This document shows positions 16,305 to 29,179 of a stretch of DNA of 64,000 bases, piece after piece. Positions within the stretch are counted from its first letter, which is position 1, and each line of letters begins with the position of its first letter. The position numbers and the translations under genes were made by a program. Below the pieces are notes generated by a model. The model was not told the origin of the DNA and did not search any database. It saw nothing but the letters and a program-made list of their open reading frames with translations. Source of the DNA: Lonicera japonica (lineage: Eukaryota > Streptophyta > Magnoliopsida > Dipsacales > Caprifoliaceae); NCBI GenBank assembly GCA_021464415.1, contig CM038470.1:11420394-11484393 (forward strand), in the 5' to 3' direction.

Positions 16305-19300
16305 ATGAACCTACTTCAGCACGTCTGCACCGTGCCGCTAGCACGTGCGGTGCGGTCGCGTGCCCTAACAATCCCCACCCGCACCGTCGTCGCCGCTACC
16401 GCCTCCGTCAGCACGGCCTCCTCGCACGTGCTACTCGGCATGTCCGAGCCTGAGCTTCAACAACTAGCCCTCGACTTGGGACAGGTAAAAAACATCAACC
16501 TGCGTAATTAATTGCAAAATTGAACTTGTTTGGATGCTCATAAATTTTAGGAAAACGAGAAAATTTGCACTCAAATATCAGAATTATCGATACTACACAT
16601 TTTTTTAGTAAGCATTTCCAATCCTCTATCAAGTTTCTACTCAAATTTGAGAGGAAGCTTGATTGATGCAATGTTATATAATGAAAAACTCGAAATTTTC
16701 AATGTTGTGTTTGCCTTATTTGTTCATGTAAAATAGACTTCCATTCTGCATTAAGAGGCATAAATGGTGTTTGTTTTCTAAACTCTTGCGTGTGTTTGAC
16801 GCGTTGGATTAGAGAGTTGGATACTCGGATAGGATTATTTAATTCCATCTGGATAGGATAAAACAATTCCACCCCCTCAGGTGAGATTCATTAATCCCTC
16901 TTGGAAGTTTTAGTGATATAAATAATCCACCCGGATTTTCAATTCTGACGAACACCGGGATAAGATAAAGTTATCCTATTCTACCCTCTTATCCCGCGCG
17001 TCAAACGCAGCCGGATTAAAATTATGCACTCTGGGTTAAAAGACAAGACACTTGCTGATTGTTTAATTTCACTTTATTGAAATTTTATTCCAATGGCATC
17101 CTTATTCTTTTTATTTATTATGTATTAATATATACCATAACAATAGGTGAAATTGTAAAATGACATTTATTCAACCTTCAAAGTCGAATAAAATCAAACA
17201 GATTTTAAGAGGTTTTGTTTAGCATCAAGCCTTCAGAGCTTAGCATTCCGTGTTCGGCATTCAGAGGTTTAAAAAAACAAACGGAAGCCAACAAGTCCTT
17301 TTAAGAGTCTTCCTAAATATTGCTTTTAAAGCTGGAATTCTGAGTCGTAAAGGATTGGAGCTAAGTTTTAATCCTCCAAATTTTAATTTGGTAAAATTAG
17401 CAAAAAGCAAAAGCATCTTCATTCCTTACTCAAGTTCTTGGTTTGATTTGGTATGTAATTTGAGTTTATTAAATTTGCTGCAATGTTAAGTAAAGGATTG
17501 GCGCTAAGTTTGTAGGATATTTCCTCCAATTTACATTCGATATAACTTTGGTAAATTGGATTTTGGAGAGGGTGTAACAGTTGATATTTTGGATGTAATT
17601 TTAGCAAAGCTATAGAGGGAAACAGCTTCATCATCTTCTCTACAAGAGAAAGGTCAAAGAGATTCAGGATTTCAGTCACCGTGAGTACTCTAATTGAATT
17701 TAAACAGTTCAAAATCATGTGAAGGTATACGTATGTTCAATCTTTGTAACTTTTTGGTGAATAGTGCCTCAGGGATTTAGAAATGATCTTGAAGAAGCTG
17801 GCTGGACGGTTGGTCGGTCACCAATTCATCATTCTGTTACTGCAACTGATGGCACTGTTAAGGTAAAGACTTCCCAAGTATTGGCATCTTGGACAGCTTA
17901 TATTCACTTTTAGTTCATAATATCTTTAAAAGGAAATTGACTGATGTCTGGCAAATACAAAGCAATAAACTCTTATATGATTTTGAAGAAGTCAAAAAAC
18001 TCAAGTGGAGTGCAATAATATGAGTAAAAAGGACTTTATACTACTGTACTTTTTATAGTGATGAATGAGGAAGCAAGAAATTACTGGACTAAGAGAAGAA
18101 TCTTTTGCTATGCACATTCTTTTTTCTGAATTAACTGGGACTGATCTTTATTAGGCTCACAGATAATGTAATAGTCATTTTGGGTTGTTTGGAATAGAAG
18201 CATCAAGGGTAACAGATTGTCTTCCCCCTCCTTCCTCTTAGAGGTTCCCAAATTGTATAGATTCCACCTGTGGCACTGGATTTTTCATTATTTGGTCACA
18301 ATAGCTATAAATAAGGAATTGTTTCCTTTGTTTATTTTTCATTAGTGGAAAAAGTGAATAAGATAAAAAGTGAATTGATGTAGGAGAAACATGAAGTCAC
18401 AGTTAAGAAAGGCAGAAAGACAAGAATAGCCGAATAGCAATCATTTGCATCTTTAAAAAGGGTCTAATAGTCCTGGACCCCTGGCTTGCTTCTCCTTTGT
18501 AAGTGATAAGCAATACATTCAGGGCAAGAGAGTACTCAGCTTACCCAAATCCATATCGAACTTAAATTGAAATATTGGGATTACAACCACCTTTTATAGG
18601 CTAATGTTGACCCTCAGTTGTAAGCATATAGGGGGATTCTAGTTCAATATGAATGTAAAAAGTTTTCCGACATTTAACTTACAATCATGTACTTTTGCTC
18701 TCCCTCTCCCTCTCTCTACATATATATCTCAAACTTTGTCAAGATTCAAGAGTACCTTCACTGACATCTATTTTATTCCATTATCTTTTGCTCTCTGCTA
18801 CTCTTGCAGTTACTGATAAAACTGGAAGACAACAGACTGGTTGAAACTGTAGGCATACCGGTGACAGATGATAAAGGTTCAGTCCGCCTTACAGCATGTG
18901 TCTCATCACAGGTCATTTTCTATGTGTGCAACATATAGATTGGAGATATTTAGTATCTGCGTATACTTCAGTCTTTTGTTGATGTATCTGCACTGGCTTC
19001 AATAATATTATAACTCACTCCAAATAATTCAGGTTGGATGTCCATTGCGCTGCTCGTTTTGTGCTACTGGCAAGGGGGGTTTCTCCAGGAACCTCAAGAG
19101 GCATGAAATTGTTGAGCAGGTTTATCTTAAAACTCTTTTATCTGAACTAATTTACATTTCAACTGGTGAGGCTCTTTTGCAAGCTGATATTTTCACAAAA
19201 ATAAAACACTGAACTAGTTTTCGGGCACTTGAGAAAGGTTACTCGATTCATCATAAGCGAAAAAAACAAGCCTTTTACCTTCTTCATGTGTAGCAAAATT

Positions 19301-22300
19301 TTGTTTTTAGAAGCAGTATGCTCATTTTAAAAAAAAGGGATAAAGAAAATGAAAGCCAACGGGGAGAAAACAGCTCAGCAATGTGCTTAGTTTAAAAGCT
19401 GGAGACTTCAAATAAGCTTTTAGTTCTTTTAGCACATTATGTTCTGTTTATGAATTTTTCTTGTGTAGGTCTTGGCAATAGAGGATGTCTTCAAGCGAAG
19501 GGTTACAAATGTAGTGTTTATGGGGATGGGTGAGCCGATGTTGAACATGAAAGAAGTACTTGAAGCGCACAAATGCTTGAATAAGGTTTATTTACAACTG
19601 TGTTGTGCAAATGATCTAGTTGCTTAAATGGGCATTCCTACAGACAGTGCTGAATTATTTGACAAATATTTAGCTGAATTTTTTTGCATGAAGCTCAGCA
19701 GTTTTAGCAAAAAATCTGTTTTAATGCAGTTTACTTCCAAATTAATTGGCAACGATTTTAACTGTTTGGTTTCCGGGTCTTAGCTTATACAGGATGTGTG
19801 TATTTCTTCATCTCTTTGTTTTCAGGACGTGCAAATTGGACAAAGGATGATGACAATTTCCACAGTTGGAGTCCCAAACACAATAAAAAGGCTAGCTTCT
19901 CACAAACTTCAGTCCACATTGGCTCTTAGGTATGCTGTTTATCAATAGACAATCTTCACTATGTTCCTTGCCTTTGGACAAGTTCGCTAACTCATTTCTA
20001 ATTAATAATTTGGTACAGTAATAGTGCAGTCCGTGTTTTATTAGGAACTGGTTTCAAGGAAATAACTTTTTTCACAGGCACCCACCTAGGTGCATGCGCA
20101 CACTCACGCACACACAGAGAGAGAATTAGAGAGATTCCTTCAATAAAACATAAACCTATTACTCCTTCTGTCTCAAATTGATAATCCTACTTTCATTTCA
20201 GGGTGTCTCAAATTAATAGTACAATGGACCTTTTGGGATGTAATTAATGTAACAAATCTCATGATATAAAGTATGTCGTATTCTTGACCATAAATTAGGT
20301 TGATGAAATTAGTATTTTCTTAAAGATTAGCAAAGTCAAGTGAGACTGTTAATTTTAGACAGAGGGAGGTCGCATAGACCTAATTTGATTTTTTTTCACT
20401 CATAAGTTGGAATGTGCTTTTTAGACTCAATTTGATTTATTTAGTCTTTCTAAATTTTTGGATACTTGGATTTCAACTTATTGCCTACACAACCTTAAGG
20501 CGTTTTTTAAATTTGGATGGAATTTTTTTTTTTTCCAAACTTCTGAAAACAGGGAAACGACCTTAATGTTATTGTCGTCCTTATGTAGTTTAGTTGTCCA
20601 AATTAATTACTTATTTCATTTCCTTTTCCCTCTCTTCTGATATTCCTGCATGTCAGCCTTCATGCTCCAAACCAGAAGCTAAGAGAAAAAATTGTGCCTA
20701 GTGCAAAGTCATACCCTTTAGAAGCGATTATGAAGGATTGCAGAGACTACTTTGTCGAAACCAGTCGACGGGTATCTTTTGAGTACACACTCCTAGGTAC
20801 TGAGAATCAGCATACGAATACTTTTATTGTCCCTTTTCTATTCTTATTTCTTAATCGAACTTTTCTGACTTTGCTCCCTGTTCTTAATGCGAAATTAGAC
20901 TTGCCCCTTGTTTTTCATAATCATTAGACTCTGCATGCGGGGAAATCTTCAAGTATTATGTAGAAATGGGGCACAACTTCTAATTTTCTGACATAATCCT
21001 TTGACTTAACTCCCTGTTTTTATGTAATTCTTTGAGATTCCCTCGCATGCAAAGGGGAAAGTCTTACGATTATGAAAAGAGAGGGGTAAGTCTAATTTCA
21101 CATATACAAATGGGGGCAAAGTTAAAAAAAAATCCTTCTTAATCTTGTGCATTAATAACATGGTAATGATGTTTTTGTTGACAGCCGGAGTCAATGATTC
21201 AGTGGAGCACGCAAAAGAACTTGCAGAACTACTCCAGGGATGGGGCCGTGTTAATCATGTTAATCTGATACCTTACAATCCGATCGAAGGGTCTGAGTAT
21301 CAACGACCATATAGGAAAGCAGTATGGCTTTTATGTTGCTTTTTTTATTTCCTTTTCTGGTTGCGTTTCCTTGTGTATTATCCCACTTTGGATTTTTGAA
21401 TCCCCCCCAACCCCACACACACACACACACACACAAATCTCTTCTTTTTCCCTTCTCCTGTTCTTACAAATTAGACTTTACCCCCTGTTTTCATAATCTC
21501 CCACTGTGTGCTGGTGATTCTCAAATAATTACATGAAAATGGGGGGAATGTCTTATTTTTTAGCGTAATCCTTTGACTTAACGCCCTATTTCTACGTAAT
21601 TCTTTGAGATTCCTCTGCATGTTGGATCAAAGTCCGATGATTATGAATTTTTTTTTTTTGCGGGGAGGGGAAGGGGGGGGGGGGGTTAACTCTAATTATG
21701 GGAAGGAAAAATTGAAAAAACCCTATAGGGAAACAATGCTGGTTTGGTGCATTGTAATGAAATTAAATTATTTTTAGAATAATTACTGCAACCCCCAGGG
21801 GCTTTGAGTTTATTACACTCTTCTCCCGTGTTTTGGAAAATTAGCAGTGACCTCTGATCTGTTTGCAAAATTTTCATTTTCTTTTTTCAGTTACATCGCA
21901 TAGGACATTTCTTTGTGCATAGATGGAGTCTCATGAACTGAAATTTCTAAAATGTTTGTTGAAAAATTCCAAGCTCATGGGAGGTGACTTTAATAAAGCC
22001 AATCAGGGGAGCTCAGCTTGTATAAACACTACCGAAATAGAAATATCTATAATACATTTAAAAAATAAACAGTTTTTTTTTGTAAATATTTTACTAGTAT
22101 TCTTCAAAACATTATATATATATACAACCTGTGTCTAAAGAGAACAACACTCTCTTTAAGGAAAAAAGGGGTGTCCCTTTTCAGGTAACGGGTGATTTTT
22201 TTTTATGAAATTTCATCAAAAACAATTTAAACTAGGAGTGGGTGTAAAGAAAATTTGATATATATGTTCAATTGTGTCCATTGAAATGTTAGGTGATCAT

Positions 22301-22824
22301 CTTACCCACTTCCAAATTGAATCTTTTGATGAAATTGTTTAGAGATACTCTACTAATTATAGAGTTCATCTCCACCAAGTTTTATGAAAAAATTAATCGG
22401 TTTACCACCTTTAAATGGACGGCCCTTTTCTTTCTTAAAAAGAGGATGGTCCTCTTTAGAACCGGGCTGATATACATAGATTCTTTAAATCTTTTTATAG
22501 CTATTTCCTCCTTCCCCATTTGAGTGCATTCTTTGTATGTGCTTTTTCAACAAGAATCTACATTCAATCTCATGCTAAAACATGTAAATATTTATTTTGT
22601 TATCTTTTTGGCAGGTGCTTGCATTTCAATCAACTCTTGAGTCTCATAAAATAACTGTCAGTGTACGTCAGACACGCGGTCTAGATGCAAGTGCAGCTTG
22701 TGGGCAGTTAAGAAATGAGTTCCAAAAAAACCCCTTGGTTGAAAGCTCTGATGACCAGCAATCCCAGTTAGACGTCGTACTTGATGGCGTGCAATCTCAA
22801 TTAGACATCGCAGTTGCTTGTTGA
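16305..22824 (+). CDS. RlmN-like radical SAM RNA methyltransferase, probably organellar
   Basis: Bacterial RlmN methylates C2 of adenosine in 23S rRNA and some tRNAs. This plant relative likely acts on organelle RNA. Ten exons (16305-16484, 17605-17680, 17765-17862, 18810-18911, 19033-19119, 19469-19585, 19826-19929, 20657-20796, 21185-21321, 22615-22824) join to 416 residues. Residues 1 to about 40 are Arg/Ser/Thr/Ala-rich with almost no acidic residues, as in a transit peptide. The 4Fe-4S motif is CPLRCSFC (Cys155, 159, 162). The two active-site cysteines expected for the ping-pong mechanism are Cys148 in ACVSSQ and Cys376 in SAACGQL. The Cys148-to-Cys155 spacing matches the bacterial enzyme. 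GMGEP in exon 6 is the SAM-contact motif. Exon 1 is markedly GC-rich. Introns 1, 7, 8 and 9 contain MITEs. The targeted compartment is inferred. Confidence 0.93.
16792..17012. mobile_element. MITE in RlmN intron 1
   Basis: The left end GTGTTTGACGCGTTGGATTA pairs with the right end TATCCCGCGCGTCAAACGCAG. The interior repeats GGATAGGAT and TTATCCTAT in opposite orientations. It is about 220 bp with no ORF. The target duplication was not resolved. Confidence 0.65.
20162..20368. mobile_element. Stowaway-like MITE in RlmN intron 7
   Basis: It starts CTCCTTCTGTCTCAAATTGA just after TA and ends AGACAGAGGGAG, close to the Stowaway terminal consensus CTCCCTCCGTCYC. Related copies lie at about 25438-25634 and 48880-49072. 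Confidence 0.7.
20867..21122. repeat. Foldback MITE copy A in RlmN intron 8
   Basis: The left arm (ACTTTGCTCCCTGTTC, then GAAATTAGACTTGCCCC) pairs with the right arm (GGGGTAAGTCTAATTTCAC, then GGGGGCAAAGTT). Internal GCATGCGGGGAAATCTTC and GATTCCCTCGCATGC form an inner pair. Copies in the same family occur at about 21450-21710 and 47452-47742. Confidence 0.65.
21450..21710. repeat. Foldback MITE copy B in RlmN intron 9
   Basis: This is a diverged relative of the element at 20867-21122. Shared blocks include ATTAGACTTTACCCCCTG, TAATCCTTTGACTTAACGCC and TAATTCTTTGAGATTCCTC. The right part is interrupted by poly-T and poly-G runs (21649-21685). Confidence 0.5.
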
Positions 22825-24769
22825 TAACCTGCAGTTCAAGGTTTTCATGCTATTTAATACTAACTACATTTCAAATTGAAGTACCACTTTCCCTTCAGTA
22901 TGGCTCAAATTATGAGCCTAGTTTTTAGGAATAGGCAATTAAAGTAGCTACCAAATGTAACATTTTATTGCAATGACAATTAAGTTTGCTACTCATTCTC
23001 TCCCTCTTTAAATGAAAGGGTAGGTATGAAAAATTCTTAATATTTCATAAAAAAGTTCCAACTTTCAAACATATATTTTAAGTTTGGGATGGAGGGTGAG
23101 CCATTTCCGTCTTCCATCCCCACCATTTGACAAAATCTTGATGATAATGGAGGTTAGGGTTGCAAATGAACTAAGCTGTCAAAAGGCTCGAGCTGGGCTC
23201 CTTTAGAGTTATCTAGTCAAGCTCAACCCATGTATAAAGGCTTGTTCGTTACAAGAGTCGAGCTTGAACAGAACCAGCTTGGCTAGGCTCGTGTAAGCTG
23301 GGACCTGATGAGGCTCAATCAGTCCTGTAAAAATAAAAGCTGTGTGGATTATGTGGGTATAAAATAAGGGATTACTTGAAAAAACTCGATTATGATCCCG
23401 AGCTCGTTTATTTATTCTTCCTGTGCAGGAGGCTCAGATTGTGGGGGGAAGAAAGTAGCGGATGATGCCCTTTCGTGCGGCGGACTTTGACAGTCTGCAG
23501 ATATTATTAACACTGCAAATCAAATGGGGCTTAAAGGGTAACAAGTTGTCATCATAAATAGATGGGTTGAGTTCTCAAGATCTAAATTGCTCTATATTTA
23601 TGTACATCTTAGAATGTTGGAAGCAAGAGTTGGACAAATCTGAAAGAAGATAGGCAGTTTCGAGAGTATGATGTGCCGGAGTGCCAAAGCAATTTGCCTA
23701 GAGAATTGAATGAAGTAGAGTTTGAATTTCAGTCTTTCTTTTGTCTCACAAGAATCAAGTTAGGGGAGTGGTATTGTCAAAACAACTTTGGCTCCCTTCG
23801 AAGTAAATGGTGTATTAAGATGTTGCATGTTATGCTTTGGATAAATTGCACCGCTCTCCATAAAAGGCTTTGCTCTCGCAGCTATTATTTTGCGTTGTCA
23901 TTTTCATATAACCATTTCTTTGATACATGTTTGAGGTATTAATATGAGATTGTGTTTTGTCATTTTTTTATGACTATATGTAATGGGCGATATATGTTAC
24001 AGTTGTAGCGAGGTCATTTAATTCGAGTTTTGGTTCGTTCTTGTAATCTTAAAATAGTGAATTAACACTAGAAATTTCATGTAATTCATGTTAAGATTAT
24101 AAGTTGATGAAACTCAAATTCTCTAGGTTAAATTATCATTTTTGATTTTAGGAGCAAGCAAAAATTCAAACCATATGAGCACTAAATATATATATATACA
24201 CGTATATATTGTTGTTTAGTCGAGGAGATTCAAATTTCTCTAATTTTTTTTTATTGTGAATAAAAAAGACTCGATATTGAATCTTTAAATTTTGGTGGAG
24301 TTTATTACCATTTGATTAAACCCATGTGATCATGAGACCTTTTGAGACACTGAATAAATTGTATAGAAGCTTTTTTATCCGGTCCAATCAAATATGATAT
24401 TCTTTTGCCTCAAATTAATAATTCGCTATTGATGTTGCTATTTTTAATTTTTTTAGTAAAATACTAATTTTAATTTAATAAATGAAAACAAGTTATTTTT
24501 TTTAAGTATGCATTCATTTTAATTTGATCAAATAGTAAATAATGTACTTTATTTTAGTAAAATTAATTTGAGATATTAAGAAAAAGTGAGCTTATTGTTT
24601 TAGTATAGAAATAGGCTTACGCATTTTGCAAAAATAATTATAAAAAAATTGTATAATATATACCTTTAAAATTTTACTGACCCGAGCGAACCGATTGGAG
24701 CGTGGCCCAATACTGTGTTAGGGCTTGGATATGCTGTTGTAACTCTTCAACTAAAAACTAGTAACTCTA
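22825..24769. other. Spacer between RlmN and SCL30 genes
   Basis: No gene is recognised. The proximal part is the presumed RlmN 3'UTR. Around 23155-23330 there is a block rich in GGCTCGAGC, CAAGCTC and AGGCTCG motifs in both orientations, resembling a degraded DNA transposon. Around 24405-24585 is a pair of TCAAATTAATAATTCG / AATTTGAGATATTAAG ends, probably another Stowaway-type relic. Confidence 0.45.
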
Positions 24770-24835
24770 CAAGTACGCTTACGTTCAACGTCAACTCCAT
24801 ACTTCTCTCTCTCGCCGGAGCTTCGATCTACACAG
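24770..24835 (+). other. Likely 5'UTR exon of the SCL30-like gene
   Basis: A CT-rich leader ends CTACACAG at 24835, directly before GTAAATAC, a good donor. The matching acceptor TTGATTAG ends at 25983, 17 bases before the start codon. Plant SCL genes commonly carry a 5'UTR intron. The upstream edge of the exon is approximate. Confidence 0.55.
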
Positions 24836-25437
24836 GTAAATACGACCTTCTTTCTTCTCTCCTTCTTTTCCTCTTCCAATAATGGAAAGGTGTCGTCTTT
24901 GTTACTCAGATTTCTAGATGACAAACTTTCAGGCAAATTCTATTTATTTATTTGCCTTCCCCTTCATCATCCGATTTCTGCTAATGAAAAACGAATCTTG
25001 TTCCAAATATTTTGCTTTCCGTTCTTATGTATTTTTTTTAATATATATATATATATATATATTATTTTCTTGGAAAACCACCCAACAAAGCCTTAGGGTT
25101 TGTCACCATGTTGAAAACATTGAAGTTTTTTCCCCTTGAGAATACGTAACCCGATCTGTTTACTATAATTTCAATTAATGGAGGCAGCGTTTAGTTTTTC
25201 TTTTGATCAATCAATTCATGTTTTACTTGTGTACAGGGTGGAGCCATTGTGCACTACTAATAATCTTTTGGGGGTAATTGCAAAACCAAAGGTTCAATGT
25301 AAATTCAAAAGTTAATGTAATAAACTTTTAAGTGATTAAATAAATATAATTAGAAGATAAAAATGATCTCTTTTCAAAAATTTTGGGGGAAAGTGGTAAA
25401 AAAGAAGCGTCTGCTCTAAGAAAAATTGTATCTAAAG

Positions 25438-25634
25438 TACTGCCTTTGTCTCAAATTAAGTGTCCTACTTTCCTTTTCGAAACGTCTCACATTAAGAGGT
25501 TACTCTTTTATCATTGTATCATGTGCCACCATAGTGAATCAGTTTATTTCTTGATTCATTGAGTTGAAGTTTGTACTTTTATCAAAAAGTGCAGAAGTCA
25601 GAGCGGGACTCTTAATTGAGTTGAGATCCGGAGT
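25438..25634. mobile_element. Stowaway-like MITE in SCL30 5'UTR intron
   Basis: It begins CTGCCTTTGTCTCAAATTAA and ends GAGTTGAGATCCGGAG, with inverted similarity to the Stowaway ends. It is about 197 bp and has no ORF. Confidence 0.5.
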
Positions 25635-26000
25635 AAATATTGTCCATGTAGACATGCATCATATTTCTTGAATTTCAGTAAACAAACAAGTTACTTAAGC
25701 TTCTCCTCTAAGTAGTAACTTAGAATTCTTGCACGTGAATGGAATTCTTTCATTTTAGTAAGATATCAAAAGGATTGTTCTTAAATCAATTGTTTTTTCT
25801 TCCAGATATTGGATCCTTCAGTTCCAGCTGAAGCAAGCATTTGGTTATGATTATGTTTCCTACTATTTAAACAATGTTGTTCTTTTAGTGGTAACTATAT
25901 ACTTAATTACGGGGTGATCTAATGTGTGTTTAATGCCTTTGAATGCTGTTAATTGGGAAATTTACTGTGTGAAAATTGATTAGGTTTACAAGGCTGAACC

Positions 26001-29000
26001 ATGCGAAGGTATAGCCCACCTTACTACAGTCCTCCAAGGAGAGGATATGGAGGCGGCGGTGGAGGTGGTCGACCACGAAGTCCTCCAAGAAGGGGATATG
26101 GGGGTGAGCAAGGGAGACGCAAGGAGCAAAATAATGGCAGCCTCTTAGTTAGAAACATCCCTTTGAATTGCAGGTAACAGCCATGTAACTGGTAAAAGTA
26201 GATAACTTTTCTTTTTGACTAAAGCAGCAATTGACTAGGTTTTACTTTCAACATTTGTTAAATGTAATGGAATCCTTTTCCGCTCGGATTGTTGTTTCTG
26301 TTTTTAGCATCTTTATTGCAATCTTTGCAGGGCAGAAGAACTTAGAGTTCCATTTGAAAGATTTGGTGTAGTCAGGGATGTATATCTTCCCAAGAACTAC
26401 TACACAGGGTGAGTCACCTGCACCAATAATTTGTTTAACCTAATGTATTCCCTTTTTCTTTTGCTTCAGTTATTTATTTTTCCAGCCAAAGTCCCTATTT
26501 ACTTGATTTTTCTAGAAAGAGAACCATGTTGTAGTTGTCATAAGGTAGGTGTGGGCCCAACAAGGTCAGATGTTGACCACTCAAGGGGGTACCAGCTCAA
26601 TTTGCTTATTTATGGGTTCATGATTCCACTTTCAGTGATGCATAAGATTTATTACGGATGCTTAAATAGTCTCCTCTTCTTTTTTTTTTTTTGTGTGTGT
26701 GTCTTTAGCATTCACTGCCATATCACTTTTTCCTTTGTGGTATTTTGTTTGTTAAGCCATAAGATGCATAAAACTGTGATTGTACAAATGCATACTTCAT
26801 CTTATAATTATTCCCTAACGGATAGAGTGTTGAATTTGCCTATTCTAGACTAGTACATTTTTGGAATGTGATACTTCCTTCCCTTTACTTTGGTATGTTC
26901 AAAATGAGTTTTTAGGGTAAAGGTATGCAGAGTTTTATTGAGTTCCATATTGAAGTATTGTTTGAGGCTTTTATCCTTTTTGTTTTTGAACTGGTTTGTC
27001 AGGGGGTTGTATTGGTTTGAAGTTAAAAACAAGACCAAGCCCCACATTTGATGAAGGCGTACTGTTTATCATCATTGCTTAAACAATAGTGTCCTCCAGG
27101 GCGTTAGAGTAATGTTCCAAATGAAGCGATGTTCCTTTTTGAAGCAAAATCATATAATCACCCTAACAACACAAGTTTTGATGAGGAAGAAGATTGATTG
27201 ATTGTGGACCCCAATTGAAGACCACTATGTGAGGAGACAATTAACTTTGGGACAATGTTGATATTCAAGTTATTCAAATATTTGCAAGATTGCGAAGAAT
27301 TTTTCAAGTCACATCTTTTGAAGTTGCCTTACATTCTTGATTGTAAAAGAAAAGAAAAGGTCTGCTTCTGTATAGAAGTTCTCTGGAGCTGATATTTAAA
27401 TATTTAAAAGAAAGGTATACAAGTGATGAGTTTTTTTGAGCTACTTAAATGCCCTGCGGTTTGTACTTTGTTTGCAGCCTGTCAATGCTTTGTAACAACC
27501 TAGTTATTTTTTATGAAGCTTTTGTTCGTTTTTCTATGTAGGGAACCTCGCGGGTTTGCATTTGTGCAGTTTGTCGATGGTTATGATGCCGCAGAGGCTC
27601 AGTATCATATGAATGGGAGGACATTTGCTGGGAGGGAGATCTCTGTAGTTGTTGCTGCAGAGACGAGGAAGAGACCTGAGGATATGCGCAGAAGAACTGG
27701 GGTTAGGTAATATATGTTCTTTTCTTTTGCCTTCGTCATGATTTTCTTGGAATGTATTCTGATATTTCTATGATCTGTAGGGGACCCTCTGGCTCTGGAG
27801 GGCGAAGGTCATCATACTATGGTAGGTTGCTTCTCACATAAACAACATCAGTCTCAAAGCATAGATTATTTAGATCTTACGCTAAAATTGAGTTACAAGT
27901 CAAATTGGACCCATTGTGATTCTTAATGCAATTGATAAAACCACAAATTGATTACAATCATGTTTACTTTATAATTTATAGGGTTCAAGAATCTTTGTAG
28001 CTTATCTAAGAGGGCACTTCATTTCGTGTTCATTTTAGGGTTTTTTTTTTTTTTTGAAATATGTTAAATTTTTACTGCTTGGATTATGTCCAACTCTATT
28101 TTTTTTTTATTCTAAGGGGGCACTTATTTATTTTATGTTTTTTTTTAAATATATATTTTTTTAAATATGTTCAATTTTTACTGCTTGCATTATGTCAAAC
28201 TCTTAAATGTTTTATGCACTACCATGCAGGACGATCTCGTTCTCCTTCTCGTTCTCGTTCCCCACGCTATCCTTCAGGTTCTAGAAGTCGTCATCGATCG
28301 AGGTAATGTCTCAAAGCTTACAAAATGCCACCATTTCTCTTCCCTCCCCCTCCTCCCCCCCCCTCCCTCTCCATCTTGCATAATCAGGTGAACATGTTTT
28401 GCATTCAGGTCCTACTCTCCTGCTCCTAGGAGGAGAAGTGATTACTCCCCTTCCCCAGAAAGAAGGGATGACCCTAGAAGATCACCAAGAGGTCCTCCTC
28501 CACAAGAACGTGAAGTTGATCGCACTCGTAGGTCCTATTCTCCCGGTTATGATGATGCTGCTGGCGAAAATGGCAATGGGTATGCCGAATAAATTTTATC
28601 ACATCTACTGATTTACATTCAAGTACATACTCTATTGCATGTCTTTCAAGTTTCAACAAGACCAACTCATGCTGATTGAATTAGTGAAGAACACAAAAAG
28701 GAGTTTTGAGTCTTTCTTTTCTAGATAAAGATGGTATTTTTTGAAGCAACAACTCTCTCCTAGGCAGCCCATTTGGTTTGTTCTTTTGAGCTTTTGAAGA
28801 TCTTGAATTCCAATGATTGGTTTGAGTTTTGCAAGGGAATCCAGGGATCCTAAGAAAGGAGAATTCCCTGAAATCAAGATTTTTATTCCCATAATCCCAT
28901 GTCAAATGGGTGGAAAAGGAGCTTTCTTGGAATCTCGATCCATTCCATAATTCCATAACACTCTTGGAAATTATTCGTACACTGTTTTTGTGAGTTGAAT

Positions 29001-29179
29001 GTGTAAACTTCAATAAGTAGCAATAATTTCTCATATGCAGGAAACCGGCATATGAGGGGGAGGATGCAAGAGTGAGGTGGAGGTCCTCACCTAGACGAGC
29101 AGCATCAGCAGCATCGAGGTCACCTTCTGGATCTCGATCAAGGTCAGCTGATGATACATCTCCTCCTCCCAGCAGATAG
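26001..29179 (+). CDS. SCL30: SC35-like SR splicing factor (SCL30 type)
   Basis: This is a nuclear pre-mRNA splicing regulator with one RNA-recognition motif and an RS tail. Seven coding exons (26001-26173, 26331-26408, 27542-27706, 27781-27821, 28230-28302, 28409-28579, 29041-29179) give 279 residues. The start MRRYSPPYYSPPRRGYGG is the N-terminal charged extension that marks plant SCL proteins. The RRM spans about residues 47-123, with RNP2 LLVRNI and RNP1 RGFAFVQF. The tail has RSRSPSRSRSPR and later SPSGSRSRS blocks, which are sites for SR-protein kinases. Intron 2 is long (26409-27541), the place where SR genes often hold regulated alternative exons. If the last intron is retained, the frame stops within four codons (TAA after GYAE), removing the C-terminal tail. 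Which SCL30 paralogue it is remains uncertain. Confidence 0.93.
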
